From NCBI RefSeq assembly GCF_026625805.1, contig NZ_CP113064.1, forward strand, positions 248,001-312,000: 64,000 nt of DNA, given 5' to 3'. This document shows positions 54,493 through 64,000 of this stretch, piece after piece. A program made the position numbers and the translations under genes. A model generated the notes under the pieces. The model searched no databases and was not told the DNA's origin. It saw nothing but the letters and a program-made list of their open reading frames with translations. How positions within the stretch are numbered: the first letter of the stretch is position 1; each line of letters begins with the position of its first letter. This stretch comes from Brevundimonas sp. SL130. GTDB lineage: Bacteria; Pseudomonadota; Alphaproteobacteria; Caulobacterales; Caulobacteraceae.

Positions 54493-56655
54493 TCAGAGGA
54501 AGGAGTAGGGATCGACATCCACCGTCAGGCGGACCGAGGCGGGGATCTTCACCCGCGTCAACCAGGCGCGCAGGAAGGCCTGAAGGTTCACATCGCGGTC
54601 CGCCCGCACCAGCAGCCGCTTTCGCCGCCGTCCGCGCACCAGGGCCAGGGGCGCGTCGGCGGGGCCATAGACCTCCAGCCGTTCGGCGTTGGGAATGGCC
54701 TGGGCCAGGTCGGCGGCGACCTTCTCCACCGCCTGCGCATTCTCGCTGGACAGGATGATCGCCGCCAACCGGCCGAACGGGGGCAGGGCGGCCGCCTCAC
54801 GCTCGGCCATCTCCGCCTCGACGAAGGCGTCCCGGTCGCCGGCCGCCAGGGCCTGAAGCACCGGATGTTCGGGGGTCCAGGTCTGCAAAATGGCCCGCCC
54901 CGGCCGGTCGGCGCGCCCCGCCCGCCCCGTCGCCTGGGCCAAGAGTTGATAGGTCCGCTCGGCCGCCCGCAGGTCGCCGCCTCGCAAGCCCAGGTCCGCA
55001 TCCACCACCCCGACCAGGGTCAGGCGGGGGAAGTTGTGGCCCTTGGCGGCGGCCTGGGTGGCGACCAGGATGTCGATCTCGCCGTCCGTCATCCGCTGGA
55101 TCAAGGCCCGCGCCGACTTGGCGTCGGGCACGGTGTCAGAGCTGAACACCGCCGTCCGCGCCTCGGGGAACAGCTGGCGCACCTCTTCCTCGACCCGTTC
55201 GACGCCGGGACCGACCGAGACCAGGGAGTCCTCGGCCCCGCACGACGGGCACAGTTTGGGCCGCGCCATGGAGAAGCCGGTCAGGTGACAGACCAGACGG
55301 CCGGTATAGCGGTGCTCGACCAGCCAGCTGTCGGTGTCCGGCGCCGTCAGCCTATGCCCGCAGACGCGGCACAGGACGACCGGCGCATAGCCGCGTCGGT
55401 TCAGGAACAGCAGGGTCTGTTCGCCTCGCGCCAGGGTCTCGCCCACCGCCAGACGCAGCGGTTGCGACAGCCAGGTCTGGGGATCGGGCGTGTGCTGGCG
55501 CAGGTCCAGCAGTTCGATATCGGGCATCACCGCCACCCCGTGACGCGCGCCCAGCTTCAGCCAGTCATACCGTCCGGCCTGGGCGTTCCACAGGGTCTCC
55601 AGCGACGGCGTCGCCGAGGCCAGAACCACGGCCGCCTTTTCGATCCGCGCCCGCGCCACCGCCAGGTCGCGCCCGTGATAGACCAGACCCTCTTCCTGTT
55701 TGAACGAACTGTCGTGCTCCTCGTCCACCACGATCAGCCGCAGATTGACGAAGGGCAGGAACAGGGCCGAACGGGCGCCGACCACGATATTGCACCGGCC
55801 GGCGACCACCGCCTCCCACACCTGACGGCGGCGGGGCGGGGCGACGCCGGAATGCCATTCGGCCGGGGCGGCGCCGAACCGGGCCGTGATCCGTTCAATC
55901 AAGGCCTGGGTCAGGGCGATCTCGGGCAGAAGGATCAGGATCTGCGCCGCCGGATCGGCGCGCAGGACCCGGGCTATCGCCTCCAGATAGGCCTCGGTCT
56001 TGCCCGACCCCGTGACCCCGTCCAGCAGGAAGGGGCGAAAGCCGCCGCCGGTGACGCCGGCCGCCAGAGCCGTCGCCGCCGCCGCCTGGTCGCCGTTCAG
56101 GGTCGCCGGCGCATGGTCGGGATCAGGTCGGTCGAACGCCGCCTCGGCGGCGATCTCGACGATTTCCAGAACGCCCTCGTCGATCAGGCCCTTGATCACG
56201 CCCGACGACACGCCGGCCGCGCGCGCCAGATCGGCGCCCGCCATGGCGCGGTCGCCCAGGGCTTCCAGCACGCCCGTCCGGGCCGGGGTGGCGCGCGCCG
56301 GCTGCCGGTCGCCGACCCGTCGCACCCGACGTTCCGGCCGGGGGCGCGGCGCGCGCAGCCCCTTCAGCGCGGTCGCCGCCATCTCGCCGGGCGGAGACAG
56401 GGTCCAGCGCCCGGCCCATTCGACGAAGTCCATCACGCCGGCCGGTAGCGCAGGGTCGTCCAGCCTCGAGTCGACCGACTTCAGCCGCCGGTTGGAGCCG
56501 GTGGTCTCGAACACCTCGGCCACCACGCCCCGGATCAGACGCGGCCCCAGCGGCACGGCGACCTGATCGCCGCGCGCCAGCGTCATGCCTTCGGGCGCCT
56601 CATAATCGAAGGCTTCCGGCACCGGCAGGGGAATGAGGACCGAGGCGACTTTCAC
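54493..56655 (-). CDS. priA: Primosomal replication restart helicase PriA
   Basis: This 720-aa superfamily-2 helicase has an N-terminal 3'-OH-binding domain ([20 protein letters not shown]), Walker [16 protein letters not shown] box [15 protein letters not shown], zinc cysteines in [15 protein letters not shown] and LCPSCGAED, and the helicase motifs [15 protein letters not shown] and [13 protein letters not shown]. It reloads DnaB at stalled forks. I choose GTG 56655 because GGAGG and AGAGGG precede it; an ATG 18 bp upstream lies in a palindromic repeat. It is one of the longest genes in the window. Confidence 0.95.
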   Translation of the reverse strand: MKVASVLIPLPVPEAFDYEAPEGMTLARGDQVAVPLGPRLIRGVVAEVFETTGSNRRLKSVDSRLDDPALPAGVMDFVEWAGRWTLSPPGEMAATALKGLRAPRPRPERRVRRVGDRQPARATPARTGVLEALGDRAMAGADLARAAGVSSGVIKGLIDEGVLEIVEIAAEAAFDRPDPDHAPATLNGDQAAAATALAAGVTGGGFRPFLLDGVTGSGKTEAYLEAIARVLRADPAAQILILLPEIALTQALIERITARFGAAPAEWHSGVAPPRRRQVWEAVVAGRCNIVVGARSALFLPFVNLRLIVVDEEHDSSFKQEEGLVYHGRDLAVARARIEKAAVVLASATPSLETLWNAQAGRYDWLKLGARHGVAVMPDIELLDLRQHTPDPQTWLSQPLRLAVGETLARGEQTLLFLNRRGYAPVVLCRVCGHRLTAPDTDSWLVEHRYTGRLVCHLTGFSMARPKLCPSCGAEDSLVSVGPGVERVEEEVRQLFPEARTAVFSSDTVPDAKSARALIQRMTDGEIDILVATQAAAKGHNFPRLTLVGVVDADLGLRGGDLRAAERTYQLLAQATGRAGRADRPGRAILQTWTPEHPVLQALAAGDRDAFVEAEMAEREAAALPPFGRLAAIILSSENAQAVEKVAADLAQAIPNAERLEVYGPADAPLALVRGRRRKRLLVRADRDVNLQAFLRAWLTRVKIPASVRLTVDVDPYSFL

Positions 56656-56815
56656 TCGCCCTCTCCTCCCCATGAAATGGGGAGGGGGACCACGAAGTGG
56701 TGGAGGGGCTCTTGCCGCATCACAGGCGCCTGTCGTGCGGCCAGAGCCCCTCCGTCACGGCGCGAAGACGCGCCGCGCCACCTCCCCATCGCAAGCGATG
56801 GGGAGGAGAAAGGGA
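56656..56815. repeat. Palindromic repeat block between priA and fsa
   Basis: Two facing copies of a CTCCCC/GGGGAG element: CCTCCCCATGAAATGGGGAGG at the left and CCTCCCCATCGCAAGCGATGGGGAGG at the right. Inner arms CCACGAAGTGG, GGAGGGGCTCTTGCC versus GGCCAGAGCCCCTCC and GGCGCGAAGACGCGCC lie between. The whole block could fold into one long cruciform. It is the largest member of the family in the window and also supplies the ribosome-binding site of priA. Confidence 0.8.
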
Positions 56816-56853
56816 GTCGCATCCGCTGCTCGGTGACGCTAAAAGCCCTGTCC

Positions 56854-57507
56854 ATGAAACTCTTTCTCGATACCGCCGACGTCGCCGTCATCAAGGACAT
56901 GATCCCCACCCGAATGGTGGACGGCGTCACCACCAATCCGTCGCTGATCGCCAAGTCGGGTCGGAACATCGCCGAGGTCATCGCCGAAATCTGCGCCCTG
57001 GTCGAGGGGCCGATTTCCGCCGAGGCCGTCTCGCTCGATTTCGAGACCATGGTCAAGGAGGGCGACAAGCTCGCCGCCATCGCCCCCAATGTGGTGGTGA
57101 AACTGCCCCTGACCTGGGACGGCCTGCGCGCCTGCCGCGTCTTCACGGACAAGGGGATCAAGACCAACGTCACCCTGTGCTTCTCGGCCGCCCAGGCGCT
57201 GCTGGCCGCCAAGGCCGGCGCCACCTTCGTCTCGCCCTTCGTCGGGCGGCTGGAAGACAATGGCGCCGACGGCATCGCCCTGTTGGAGGAGATCCGCGTC
57301 CTCTATGACGTGCACGGTTTCGAGACCCAGATCCTGGCCGCCTCGCTGCGTAACGTCGCCCATGTGGCCGCCGCTGCCGTGGCCGGATCGGACGCCGCCA
57401 CCTTCGGCGCCGACACATTCAAGGCTCTGGTAAAGCACCCGTTAACCGACAGAGGTCTTGATGCCTTCGTGGCGGACTGGGCCAAGACCGGTCAGTCCAT
57501 TCTGTAA
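56854..57507 (+). CDS. fsa: Transaldolase-like fructose-6-phosphate aldolase
   Basis: This 217-aa protein belongs to the short transaldolase (FSA/TalC) group. It starts [18 protein letters not shown] and has [13 protein letters not shown], the Schiff-base lysine in [31 protein letters not shown] and [11 protein letters not shown]. Either fructose-6-phosphate cleavage or true transaldolase activity is possible; in bacteria lacking a long transaldolase this type usually serves the pentose phosphate pathway. The frame is open upstream, but the conserved start is ATG 56854. Confidence 0.92.
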   Translation: MKLFLDTADVAVIKDMIPTRMVDGVTTNPSLIAKSGRNIAEVIAEICALVEGPISAEAVSLDFETMVKEGDKLAAIAPNVVVKLPLTWDGLRACRVFTDKGIKTNVTLCFSAAQALLAAKAGATFVSPFVGRLEDNGADGIALLEEIRVLYDVHGFETQILAASLRNVAHVAAAAVAGSDAATFGADTFKALVKHPLTDRGLDAFVADWAKTGQSIL

Positions 57508-57531
57508 ATCGCGCGTCACGGAGAGGTCTGT

Positions 57532-58257
57532 TTGAGCGGCTCATTGGACCTTTTCGAAACCTCCGAGGCGGACGCCGTCCCCCATCTGGGCGACGGCCTG
57601 CATTGGCCCGAGGTGCGCGGCTGGCTTCAGACCCATCCCCAGACCCTGCTGGACGACCGGTCCCTGCTGGAGGAGATCGGCCTGCGTCCGCACGGCCGCA
57701 ATGTGGTCGAGTTCGGCGCCGCCGCCCTGACCCGGCTCGAAGCCGTGGTCGAGCGTGAGGCCGGCGCCCGACGCGAGGTCGAGACCATCGCCCGCGCCAA
57801 TTTCGCCGCCCAGACCCAGACCCATGTCGCCGCCCTCGACCTGATGGAGGCCCGCAACCATTCCGACCTGGCGCGACGTCTGGACGCGGCGGCCCAGGGG
57901 CGGTTCGGCCTGGCCGCCGCCGCCATCGCCCTGGAGCGGCCCGGCGGCGTGCCCTTCGGCTGGCGCGGGCTCGATGCCGGCGCCGTGGACGGTCTGCTCG
58001 GCGAACACGGCCTGACCTGGCTGGGCCCGATGTTCGAAGGCCTGGACCTGTTCGGCGCGGCCGCCGACCAGGTGAAGTCGGTCGCCCTGATCCGCATGGC
58101 GCCCCATCTGACGCCGGGCGAACCGCCCCGTCCCTGCCTGTGCGCCTTCGGCTCGCCTGAACTCGAAGGCTTCACCCCCACCATGGGCTGCGAACTGGCC
58201 GCCTTCCTGGCCCGGGTGGTGGAGCGGATGGCTGAGCGATGGCCGGTGTTGAACTGA
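57532..58257 (+). CDS. DUF484 family protein upstream of xerC
   Basis: This 241-aa GAF-like protein starts at TTG 57532, with GGAGAGG 5 nt before. It has the DUF484 features: LQTHPQTLLDDRSLLEEIGL at the N-terminus, VVEFGAAALTRLEAVVERE forming a coiled coil, and a C-terminal FGSPELEGFTPTMGCELAAFLARV. DUF484 genes are found next to xerC across proteobacteria, and here the stop overlaps xerC by 19 bp, so translation is coupled. The molecular role is unknown. Confidence 0.92.
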   Translation: MSGSLDLFETSEADAVPHLGDGLHWPEVRGWLQTHPQTLLDDRSLLEEIGLRPHGRNVVEFGAAALTRLEAVVEREAGARREVETIARANFAAQTQTHVAALDLMEARNHSDLARRLDAAAQGRFGLAAAAIALERPGGVPFGWRGLDAGAVDGLLGEHGLTWLGPMFEGLDLFGAAADQVKSVALIRMAPHLTPGEPPRPCLCAFGSPELEGFTPTMGCELAAFLARVVERMAERWPVLN

Positions 58258-59168
58258 CCGCCGCCGAGGCCCTGCTCGCCTGGCTCGAGCATCTGGCGCA
58301 CGAACGGCGGCTGTCGCCCCGTACGCTTGAGGCCTACGGCCATATCGGCCGGCTCTATGTCGCCTTCCTCGAACGCCATCGCGGCGAGGCCCTGACGTTG
58401 AAGACTCTGGGAACCGTCACCGCCGCCGAGGTCCGGGCCCATCTGGCGGACCGCCGATCCGGCGATCATCCCCTGGCGGCCCGGTCCCTCAGCCAGACCC
58501 TGTCGGCCATTCGCGGCTTTCACGCCTTTCTGGACCGACGACTGGATACGCCCGCGCCCCAGCTGGCCTTGGTGCGCGGACCCCGCATCAAGCCGTCCTT
58601 GCCCCGACCGGTGACGGAGGACCAGGCGCGCGGCCTGCTGGCCGAACCCGACGCCGATCCGGACGCCGAACCCTGGGAGGCCGCGCGCGACCGCGCCGTC
58701 CTGACCCTGCTTTACGGCTGCGGTCTGCGGATTTCCGAGGGCCTGTCCCTGACCCGGGCCGACGCCCCGTTGGGCGAAACCCTGCGTGTGCTCGGCAAGG
58801 GATCAAAGACCCGGATCGTCCCGGTTCTGCCCGCCGTGCGCGCGGCGGTGGACGCCTATCTGGCGCTCCAGCCCTTTCCGGTTCAGCCGTCCGACGCCCT
58901 GTTCCGCGCCCGGCGCGGCGGGCCGCTGAGCCCGCGTCACGTCCAGGCCTCGGTCCAGCGGCTGCGCGGGCGGTTGGGCCTGCCCGAACGCACCACCCCC
59001 CACGCCCTGCGCCACAGTTTCGCGACCCATCTGCTGGGCGCCGGCGCTGATCTGCGCTCGATCCAGGAACTGCTGGGCCACGCCAGCCTGTCGACGACCC
59101 AGAAATACACCGGCGTCGACGCCGAGCGCCTGCTGAACGCCTATGCGGCGGCCCATCCGCGCGCCTAG
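58239..59168 (+). CDS. xerC: Chromosome dimer-resolution tyrosine recombinase XerC
   Basis: This 309-aa recombinase has an N-terminal SAM-like core-binding domain (LAWLEHLAHERRLSPRTLEA) and a C-terminal catalytic domain. The catalytic set is R164 (GCGLRISE), Lys in GKGSKTRIVP, His-Arg in PHALRHSFATHLL, His in LLGHASLSTTQ and the nucleophile Y290 (QKYTGV). With XerD it acts at dif to unlink chromosome dimers. It is not associated with a mobile element: gene order DUF484-xerC is the normal chromosomal one. Confidence 0.94.
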   Translation: MAGVELTAAEALLAWLEHLAHERRLSPRTLEAYGHIGRLYVAFLERHRGEALTLKTLGTVTAAEVRAHLADRRSGDHPLAARSLSQTLSAIRGFHAFLDRRLDTPAPQLALVRGPRIKPSLPRPVTEDQARGLLAEPDADPDAEPWEAARDRAVLTLLYGCGLRISEGLSLTRADAPLGETLRVLGKGSKTRIVPVLPAVRAAVDAYLALQPFPVQPSDALFRARRGGPLSPRHVQASVQRLRGRLGLPERTTPHALRHSFATHLLGAGADLRSIQELLGHASLSTTQKYTGVDAERLLNAYAAAHPRA

Positions 59169-59205
59169 GGTTCCACCCGGCCACTGCCCGTCCTATCTTC
59201 GCCCC

Positions 59206-59661
59206 ATGATCGACGATCTCTACAGCGCGCGCATTCTGACGCTGGCGGCCAACCTGCCGCATGCGGGGCGGTTGTCGTCGCCTGAGGGAACCGGCGAGCG
59301 AGTCGCCAAACTGTGCGGATCGCGCGCGACGGTCGATGTGACGCTGGACGACCAAGGCCGCGTCGCCGGCTTCGGCCAGGACGTCAAGGCCTGCGCCCTG
59401 GGTCAGGCGGCGGCCGGTGTTCTGGGCCAGTCCGTCATCGGCGCCTCGGGCGAGGAGATCGCCGACGCCCGCGACGCCATGGTCGCCATGCTGAAATCCG
59501 GCGGCGAAGGCCCCCTCGGCCGGTTCGAGGATCTGCGCCTTCTGCGCCAGGTCGCCGACTATCCCGCCCGCCACGCCTCGACCCTGGTGGCCGTTGAGGC
59601 GACGCTGGAAGCGGTCAATCAGGCCCTGGCGGAACGAACTCGTCTCGCCGGCGCGGCCTGA
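59206..59661 (+). CDS. NifU/IscU-like iron-sulfur cluster scaffold protein
   Basis: This 151-aa protein from ATG 59206 belongs to the IscU/NifU N-terminal family (MIDDLYSARILTLAANLPHA). The usual three cluster-ligand cysteines are reduced to two here: LCGSR near residue 38 and KACALGQAAAGVL near residue 65; the third position has no Cys in the C-terminal helix (DYPARHASTLV). It has the RVAGFGQDVKACALGQ motif of the family. It may be a modified scaffold or sulfur-transfer partner; it is not in an isc/suf cluster. Confidence 0.8.
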   Translation: MIDDLYSARILTLAANLPHAGRLSSPEGTGERVAKLCGSRATVDVTLDDQGRVAGFGQDVKACALGQAAAGVLGQSVIGASGEEIADARDAMVAMLKSGGEGPLGRFEDLRLLRQVADYPARHASTLVAVEATLEAVNQALAERTRLAGAA

Positions 59662-59689
59662 CGGGCTCTGACCGGTTGATCCCCCTGCG

Positions 59690-59989
59690 ATGACAGGGGA
59701 TAAGCGCGGCGACCCCATCCAGCCCCCGGCGAAGGGACATATGTCTCTCTATGAACGCGGCGTCCGCGCGGCCCATCGGGGCTACAAGCTGACGCTGTCC
59801 CCCCTGATCGGCCAGCAGTGCCGGTTCCTGCCGACCTGTTCGGACTATGGGCGCGACGCCCTGATCCAGCACGGACCGGTCAAGGGGGGATGGCTCACCG
59901 TGCGCCGTCTCTGTAAATGCCATCCCTTCGGCGGTTCGGGCTATGACCCGGTGCCGCCCCAGAAGACCGACGAAAAAGAACAGTCATGA
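59690..59989 (+). CDS. yidD: Membrane protein insertion efficiency factor YidD
   Basis: This 99-aa protein has the YidD core: [40 protein letters not shown] and [17 protein letters not shown], with its conserved cysteines. YidD sits at the inner membrane and helps YidC insert proteins. The first 17 residues are a variable extension, and ATG 59741 (MSLYERG) is also a possible start. Its stop overlaps the thrS start (ATGA), so the two genes are coupled. Confidence 0.92.
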   Translation: MTGDKRGDPIQPPAKGHMSLYERGVRAAHRGYKLTLSPLIGQQCRFLPTCSDYGRDALIQHGPVKGGWLTVRRLCKCHPFGGSGYDPVPPQKTDEKEQS

Positions 59990-61914
59990 TCGATCTGAAA
60001 TTCCCCGACGGCGCCGTGCGTCAATATCCGGCCGGTTCGACGGCGCGCGACGTCGCGACCTCGATCTCGCCGTCCCTGGCCAAGAAGGCGGTCCTGGCCG
60101 AGCTGAACGGCGAGCAGCGCGACATGGGCCGGGTGCTGGAAACGGGCGGCGACTTCCGCCTGATCATGCGCGACGACCCCGCCGCGCTTTACACCATCCG
60201 TCACGACACGGCCCACGTCCTGGCCGAGGCGGTCCAGACCCTGTTCCCCGGCACCCAGGTCACGATCGGCCCGGCCATTGAGGACGGCTTCTACTATGAC
60301 TTCTTCCGCGACGAGCCCTTCTCGACCGACGACTTCGCCGCCATCGAAAAGGAGATGGGCCGGATCGTCGATCGCGACGCCAAGTTCGAGCGCGAGGTCT
60401 GGGACCGCGACGAGGCCATCGTCTTCTTCGAGGCGCGCGGAGAGAAGTTCAAGGCCGAGCTGATCCGCGACCTGCCCGAGAACGAGACCATCACCCTGTA
60501 CAAGCAGGGCGACTGGATCGACCTGTGCCGGGGTCCGCACTTCCCCTCGACCCGCCATGTCGGCAAGGCGTTCAAACTGACCAAACTGGCCGGGGCCTAT
60601 TGGCGCGGCGATTCCAAGCGCGAACAGCTTCAGCGCATCTACGGCACCGCCTGGGCGACCAAGGAGGATCTGGACGCCTATCTGCAGCGGCTGGAAGAGG
60701 CCGAGAAACGCGACCACCGCAAGGTCGGCAAGGCGATGGAGCTCTTCCACATGCAGGAAGAGGGCCGGGGCATGGTCTTCTGGCACCCCAAGGGCTGGAT
60801 CCTGTGGCGGGTGCTCGAGGCCTATATGCGCCGCCGCCTGGACGCCGCCGGCTATGTCGAGGTCAAGACGCCCCAGGTTCTGGACCGCAAATTCTGGGAA
60901 CAGAGCGGCCACTGGGACAAGTACCGCCCCAATATGTTCGTCTGCGAGACGGTCGAGGGCGAGACCCTGTCCCTGAAGCCGATGAACTGCCCCGGCCACG
61001 TCCAGATCTTCGACCAGGGCCAGCGCTCATACCGCGAACTGCCGCTGCGCATGGCCGAGTTCGGCGCCTGCCACCGTTATGAACCGTCGGGCTCGCTGCA
61101 CGGCCTGATGCGGGTGCGCGGCTTCACCCAGGACGACGCCCACATCTTCTGCCGCGAGGACCAGATCGTCGAGGAGACGTCCGAGTTCATCAAACTGGCC
61201 CGCAGCGTCCACGCCGACCTGGGGATGGAGACCGCCTATATCAGCCTGGGCACCCGCCCCGAGAACCGCGCCGGTTCGGACGAGTTCTGGGACAAGGCCG
61301 AGGCCCTGATGGCCGAGGCCGCCCGCGCCGCCGGGACCGAGCCGGTGGTCACCGAGGGCGACGGCGCCTTCTACGCGCCCAAGCTGGACTTCATCGTCAA
61401 GGACGCCATCGGCCGCGAATGGACCTGCGGCACGATCCAGCTGGACTATGTCCTGCCGGAACGGCTGGACGCGACCTATATCGCCGAGGATGGCCAGAAG
61501 CACCGTCCGGTCATGCTGCACCGGGCGATTCTGGGCAGCTTCGAGCGGTTCATCGGCATCATGATCGAGAACTACGCCGGCGCCTTCCCCCTGTGGCTGG
61601 CGCCGACCCAGGCGGTCGTGGCCACCATCACCTCGGACGCCGACGACTACGCCCGCGATGTGATGGCCCGGTTCAAGGCCGCCGGCCTGCGCACCGAAAT
61701 CGACCTGCGCAACGAGAAGGTCGGCTACAAGGTGCGCGAACACTCGGTCGGCAAGGTGCCGGTCATCGCCGTGGTCGGCCGCCAGGAAGCCGAACAGGGT
61801 ATGGTCGCCATCCGCCGCCTGGGCTCCCAGGCCCAGACGGTGGTGACGGTGGAGGAAGCCATCCGCATCCTGACCGACGAGGCGACGCCGCCGGACTTGA
61901 AGCGAAGTGTCTAG
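59986..61914 (+). CDS. thrS: Threonyl-tRNA synthetase
   Basis: This 642-aa class II synthetase has a TGS domain (residues 1-60, [14 protein letters not shown]), the editing domain ([20 protein letters not shown], then [11 protein letters not shown]), catalytic motifs [13 protein letters not shown] and [15 protein letters not shown], and the anticodon-binding domain ([14 protein letters not shown] to the end). Zinc ligands Cys and two His are within CPGH, the FRDE-like region and HRAI. It charges tRNA-Thr in the cytoplasm. No T-box or leader hairpin is visible. Confidence 0.97.
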   Translation: MIDLKFPDGAVRQYPAGSTARDVATSISPSLAKKAVLAELNGEQRDMGRVLETGGDFRLIMRDDPAALYTIRHDTAHVLAEAVQTLFPGTQVTIGPAIEDGFYYDFFRDEPFSTDDFAAIEKEMGRIVDRDAKFEREVWDRDEAIVFFEARGEKFKAELIRDLPENETITLYKQGDWIDLCRGPHFPSTRHVGKAFKLTKLAGAYWRGDSKREQLQRIYGTAWATKEDLDAYLQRLEEAEKRDHRKVGKAMELFHMQEEGRGMVFWHPKGWILWRVLEAYMRRRLDAAGYVEVKTPQVLDRKFWEQSGHWDKYRPNMFVCETVEGETLSLKPMNCPGHVQIFDQGQRSYRELPLRMAEFGACHRYEPSGSLHGLMRVRGFTQDDAHIFCREDQIVEETSEFIKLARSVHADLGMETAYISLGTRPENRAGSDEFWDKAEALMAEAARAAGTEPVVTEGDGAFYAPKLDFIVKDAIGREWTCGTIQLDYVLPERLDATYIAEDGQKHRPVMLHRAILGSFERFIGIMIENYAGAFPLWLAPTQAVVATITSDADDYARDVMARFKAAGLRTEIDLRNEKVGYKVREHSVGKVPVIAVVGRQEAEQGMVAIRRLGSQAQTVVTVEEAIRILTDEATPPDLKRSV

Positions 61915-61979
61915 GCGCCTGGGGTTGCGCATTTTGCGTAACATTGATATTTGACATTTCGCAATCTGGGGGTGGCGAA

Positions 61980-63242
61980 ATGGGCAGGACGAACGTTTTG
62001 ATGATCGTGGCTGCAGCGTGCGCCACGATCATTTCTCTTCCGACGACAGCTGGGGCAGGCGAGAGAGAGCGGGCCTGCGATGCGGGTTCGAGGGGTATTT
62101 CACGCTTTCAGAACGGCGGCTCGGAGGCCCGCGCTTGCGTCGTGCGCAGTCTCGAGGAGTTCCGCTTCGTTCAGTCCCCAAACGCCGATGGCGACGCCAC
62201 ATTGGATGTTGTGCAGAGGCATGCCCAGACCTTGGCTGACTTCTACGCCGCGAGATCCGACCAGCAACAGGCCATTCTGGATACAGGCGCCTTCTTCACT
62301 GGAACTGGAACGCTCGGGTATGCGATCAGCGGACCTGCGGGCGTGACGACCCAGAGTTACTGGGGCTACGGTGCTTTGCTGCCGGTAATTCTGGTGCAGT
62401 TCAACGCCAACGAGCCGACCAAGGATCTCTTCTTCGCCGGCGGTATCGGCATCGACCTGCTGAACGACCGCTATGTTCTGCTCAGGACGCATCTCAACGT
62501 ACTGAAAACACTGGCGCCCAAACGTACCGGCTACACCACTCTGTGTAACGAGGCGGAAGAGCACCTGAAGGACGTTGGAAGCTGGGCGGCGGGTGACGAC
62601 AAGACGGCCATCTTGCCGGTCGTGGAGACCGTAGCGCGGCGCTGCCGGACACAACAGGCCAATCAAGCCGCGCTCGACCTTACGACCGTCCTGGCGGATG
62701 CCTGGAAGCAGGACGCGGCTCGACGTTATGCGATCGACGTGCTGCGGTTGGATCAACTGATCACGGAGCGCGACGGACAGTTGCGCACCACCCCGACCGA
62801 AGCCCTGACCATGCTGGCTTCGACCCCGTTGAGAGCCCTGGACACTCTGATTTCAGGTGAGAACGCTCAGGCGGCGTTGAATACGATCAAGCTGCAAGAC
62901 GTCCTGGCAGGGATTAGTCTGCACTTGTCCGACGCAAGGATACCTGCGCCCCCGACGCGCCTTAATGAACCTTTGACGGTGAGCGCCGCCGCAGAAGCGC
63001 GCGGAACCATCACACGTTCTGCGAGGCAGACCTCGACCGTCCTGGGAACTCTGCAATGGCTGCGGCAGGCCACAGCCGCTCTCGAGACCGGCCGAGCCGT
63101 CCAGAATGAGGAAATCCGGATTGCGGGGGATCTTCATTCCGCCAGCCAGGCGTCACAGTTGATCTTTGCCTACGATACGGCGTCACGGCGGATCCAAGTC
63201 AGGCTTCAGGCGCCTGGCGCGCAGCAGTCCCCTACCGTCTGA
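61980..63242 (+). CDS. Unknown exported protein (420 aa)
   Basis: ATG 61980 has GGGGGTGG about 5 nt upstream and begins with a signal peptide (MGRTNVLMIVAAACATIISL, cleavage after TAGA). The mature chain is helical and Ala/Thr/Asp-rich, with a hydrophobic Gly-rich stretch near residue 95-125 (TGAFFTGTGTLGYAISGPAG, then VTTQSYWGYGALLPVILVQF) and cysteines near residues 33, 53 and 182, then 221. I recognise no family. Base composition is somewhat less GC-rich and less codon-biased than neighbouring genes, which hints at later acquisition. A 65-bp AT-richer spacer separates it from thrS. Confidence 0.7.
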   Translation: MGRTNVLMIVAAACATIISLPTTAGAGERERACDAGSRGISRFQNGGSEARACVVRSLEEFRFVQSPNADGDATLDVVQRHAQTLADFYAARSDQQQAILDTGAFFTGTGTLGYAISGPAGVTTQSYWGYGALLPVILVQFNANEPTKDLFFAGGIGIDLLNDRYVLLRTHLNVLKTLAPKRTGYTTLCNEAEEHLKDVGSWAAGDDKTAILPVVETVARRCRTQQANQAALDLTTVLADAWKQDAARRYAIDVLRLDQLITERDGQLRTTPTEALTMLASTPLRALDTLISGENAQAALNTIKLQDVLAGISLHLSDARIPAPPTRLNEPLTVSAAAEARGTITRSARQTSTVLGTLQWLRQATAALETGRAVQNEEIRIAGDLHSASQASQLIFAYDTASRRIQVRLQAPGAQQSPTV

Positions 63243-63255
63243 CAGCGTGACCTCG

Positions 63256-63284
63256 TAAAACGGAGGCGGCTTGACCGCCTCCGT
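63256..63284 (-). terminator. dapD terminator
   Basis: The stem ACGGAGGCGG / CCGCCTCCGT with a CTTGA loop is followed on the minus strand by TTTT, just past the dapD stop. The facing gene ends 18 bp away on the other side, so the hairpin may also act for it. Confidence 0.85.
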
Positions 63285-63290
63285 CCTGCG

Positions 63291-64000
<710 letters not shown>

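Noticed and set aside
58239-59168. Tyrosine recombinase as an integrase marking a genomic island
   Set aside because: Gene order DUF484-xerC, length and motifs match the housekeeping XerC.

Overview
The window is a high-GC alphaproteobacterial chromosome segment. It most likely comes from Caulobacterales, close to Brevundimonas or Caulobacter. The reasons are the gene content and styles: a DivL-type kinase with a tyrosine in place of the phospho-accepting histidine, groESL with a CIRCE-like operator, frequent GTG/TTG starts, ATGA overlaps, and dispersed C/G-rich palindromes between genes. The species call is inference, because no database search was possible. Almost all of it is dense chromosomal housekeeping DNA. 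The left edge cuts a GreA/GreB-family gene and the right edge cuts dapD.

Layout. 1-9.9 kb: GreA/B-like fragment, HI0933-family flavoprotein, M28 peptidase, divL, a small zincin, marC, pyrF, a Gly-rich secreted protein, an SDHAF4-like protein and htpX. 10-14.9 kb: acetyl-CoA acetyltransferase, hemolysin-III protein, the PHA regulator phaR and HMG-CoA lyase (acyl-CoA and polyester metabolism). 14.9-17.4 kb: a GT39 membrane glycosyltransferase facing a GT2 polyprenyl-phosphate glycosyltransferase. 17.4-22.3 kb: pgi, a DUF1826 gene and a ZigA-like zinc GTPase diverging from a perfect Zur-type palindrome, and a glycine-zipper protein. 22.5-24.7 kb: groES-groL. 24.7-29.2 kb: an accessory cassette (below). 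30.1-36.4 kb: the branched-chain 2-oxoacid dehydrogenase operon (E1alpha, E1beta, E2, E3) with a divergent Lrp-family regulator. 36.4-44.3 kb: pirin, WD40 protein, mtgA, TadG-like pilus protein, 2OG-Fe(II) oxygenase and two OmpA-family proteins. 44.6-54.1 kb: MaoC hydratase, threonine/serine dehydratase, glpK, APH-like kinase, DUF2383, kynA, CHAP protein, acyltransferase, carotenoid oxygenase and DUF2141. 54.4-64 kb: an unusual tRNA-Cys, priA, fsa, DUF484-xerC, a NifU-like scaffold, yidD-thrS, an unknown exported protein and dapD.

The accessory cassette is the most interesting part. Directly after groL lies a C39-peptidase ABC exporter with a HlyD-type adaptor on the minus strand. Divergent from them is an AT-rich run of very small genes: a 61-aa double-glycine-leader peptide, a leaderless 59-aa membrane peptide, a 66-aa peptide with an altered leader, and a 38-aa double-glycine-leader peptide closed by a strong terminator. 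The cassette is followed by a broken second copy of the groL 3' end. Exactly 353 bp of it (29353-29705) match the end of the intact gene (24313-24665), so the unit sits between direct repeats 5,040 bp apart. The composition resembles the contact-dependent Cdz bacteriocin system of Caulobacter crescentus (peptidase-ABC, adaptor, small glycine-zipper peptides, small membrane immunity protein). The peptides here are not recognisably the same, and the placement inside a duplicated groL end suggests a mobile or horizontally exchanged cassette.

A second theme is a family of C/G-rich palindromic repeats found between genes. Two copies also lie inside bkdB, where they encode the flexible linkers after the two lipoyl domains.
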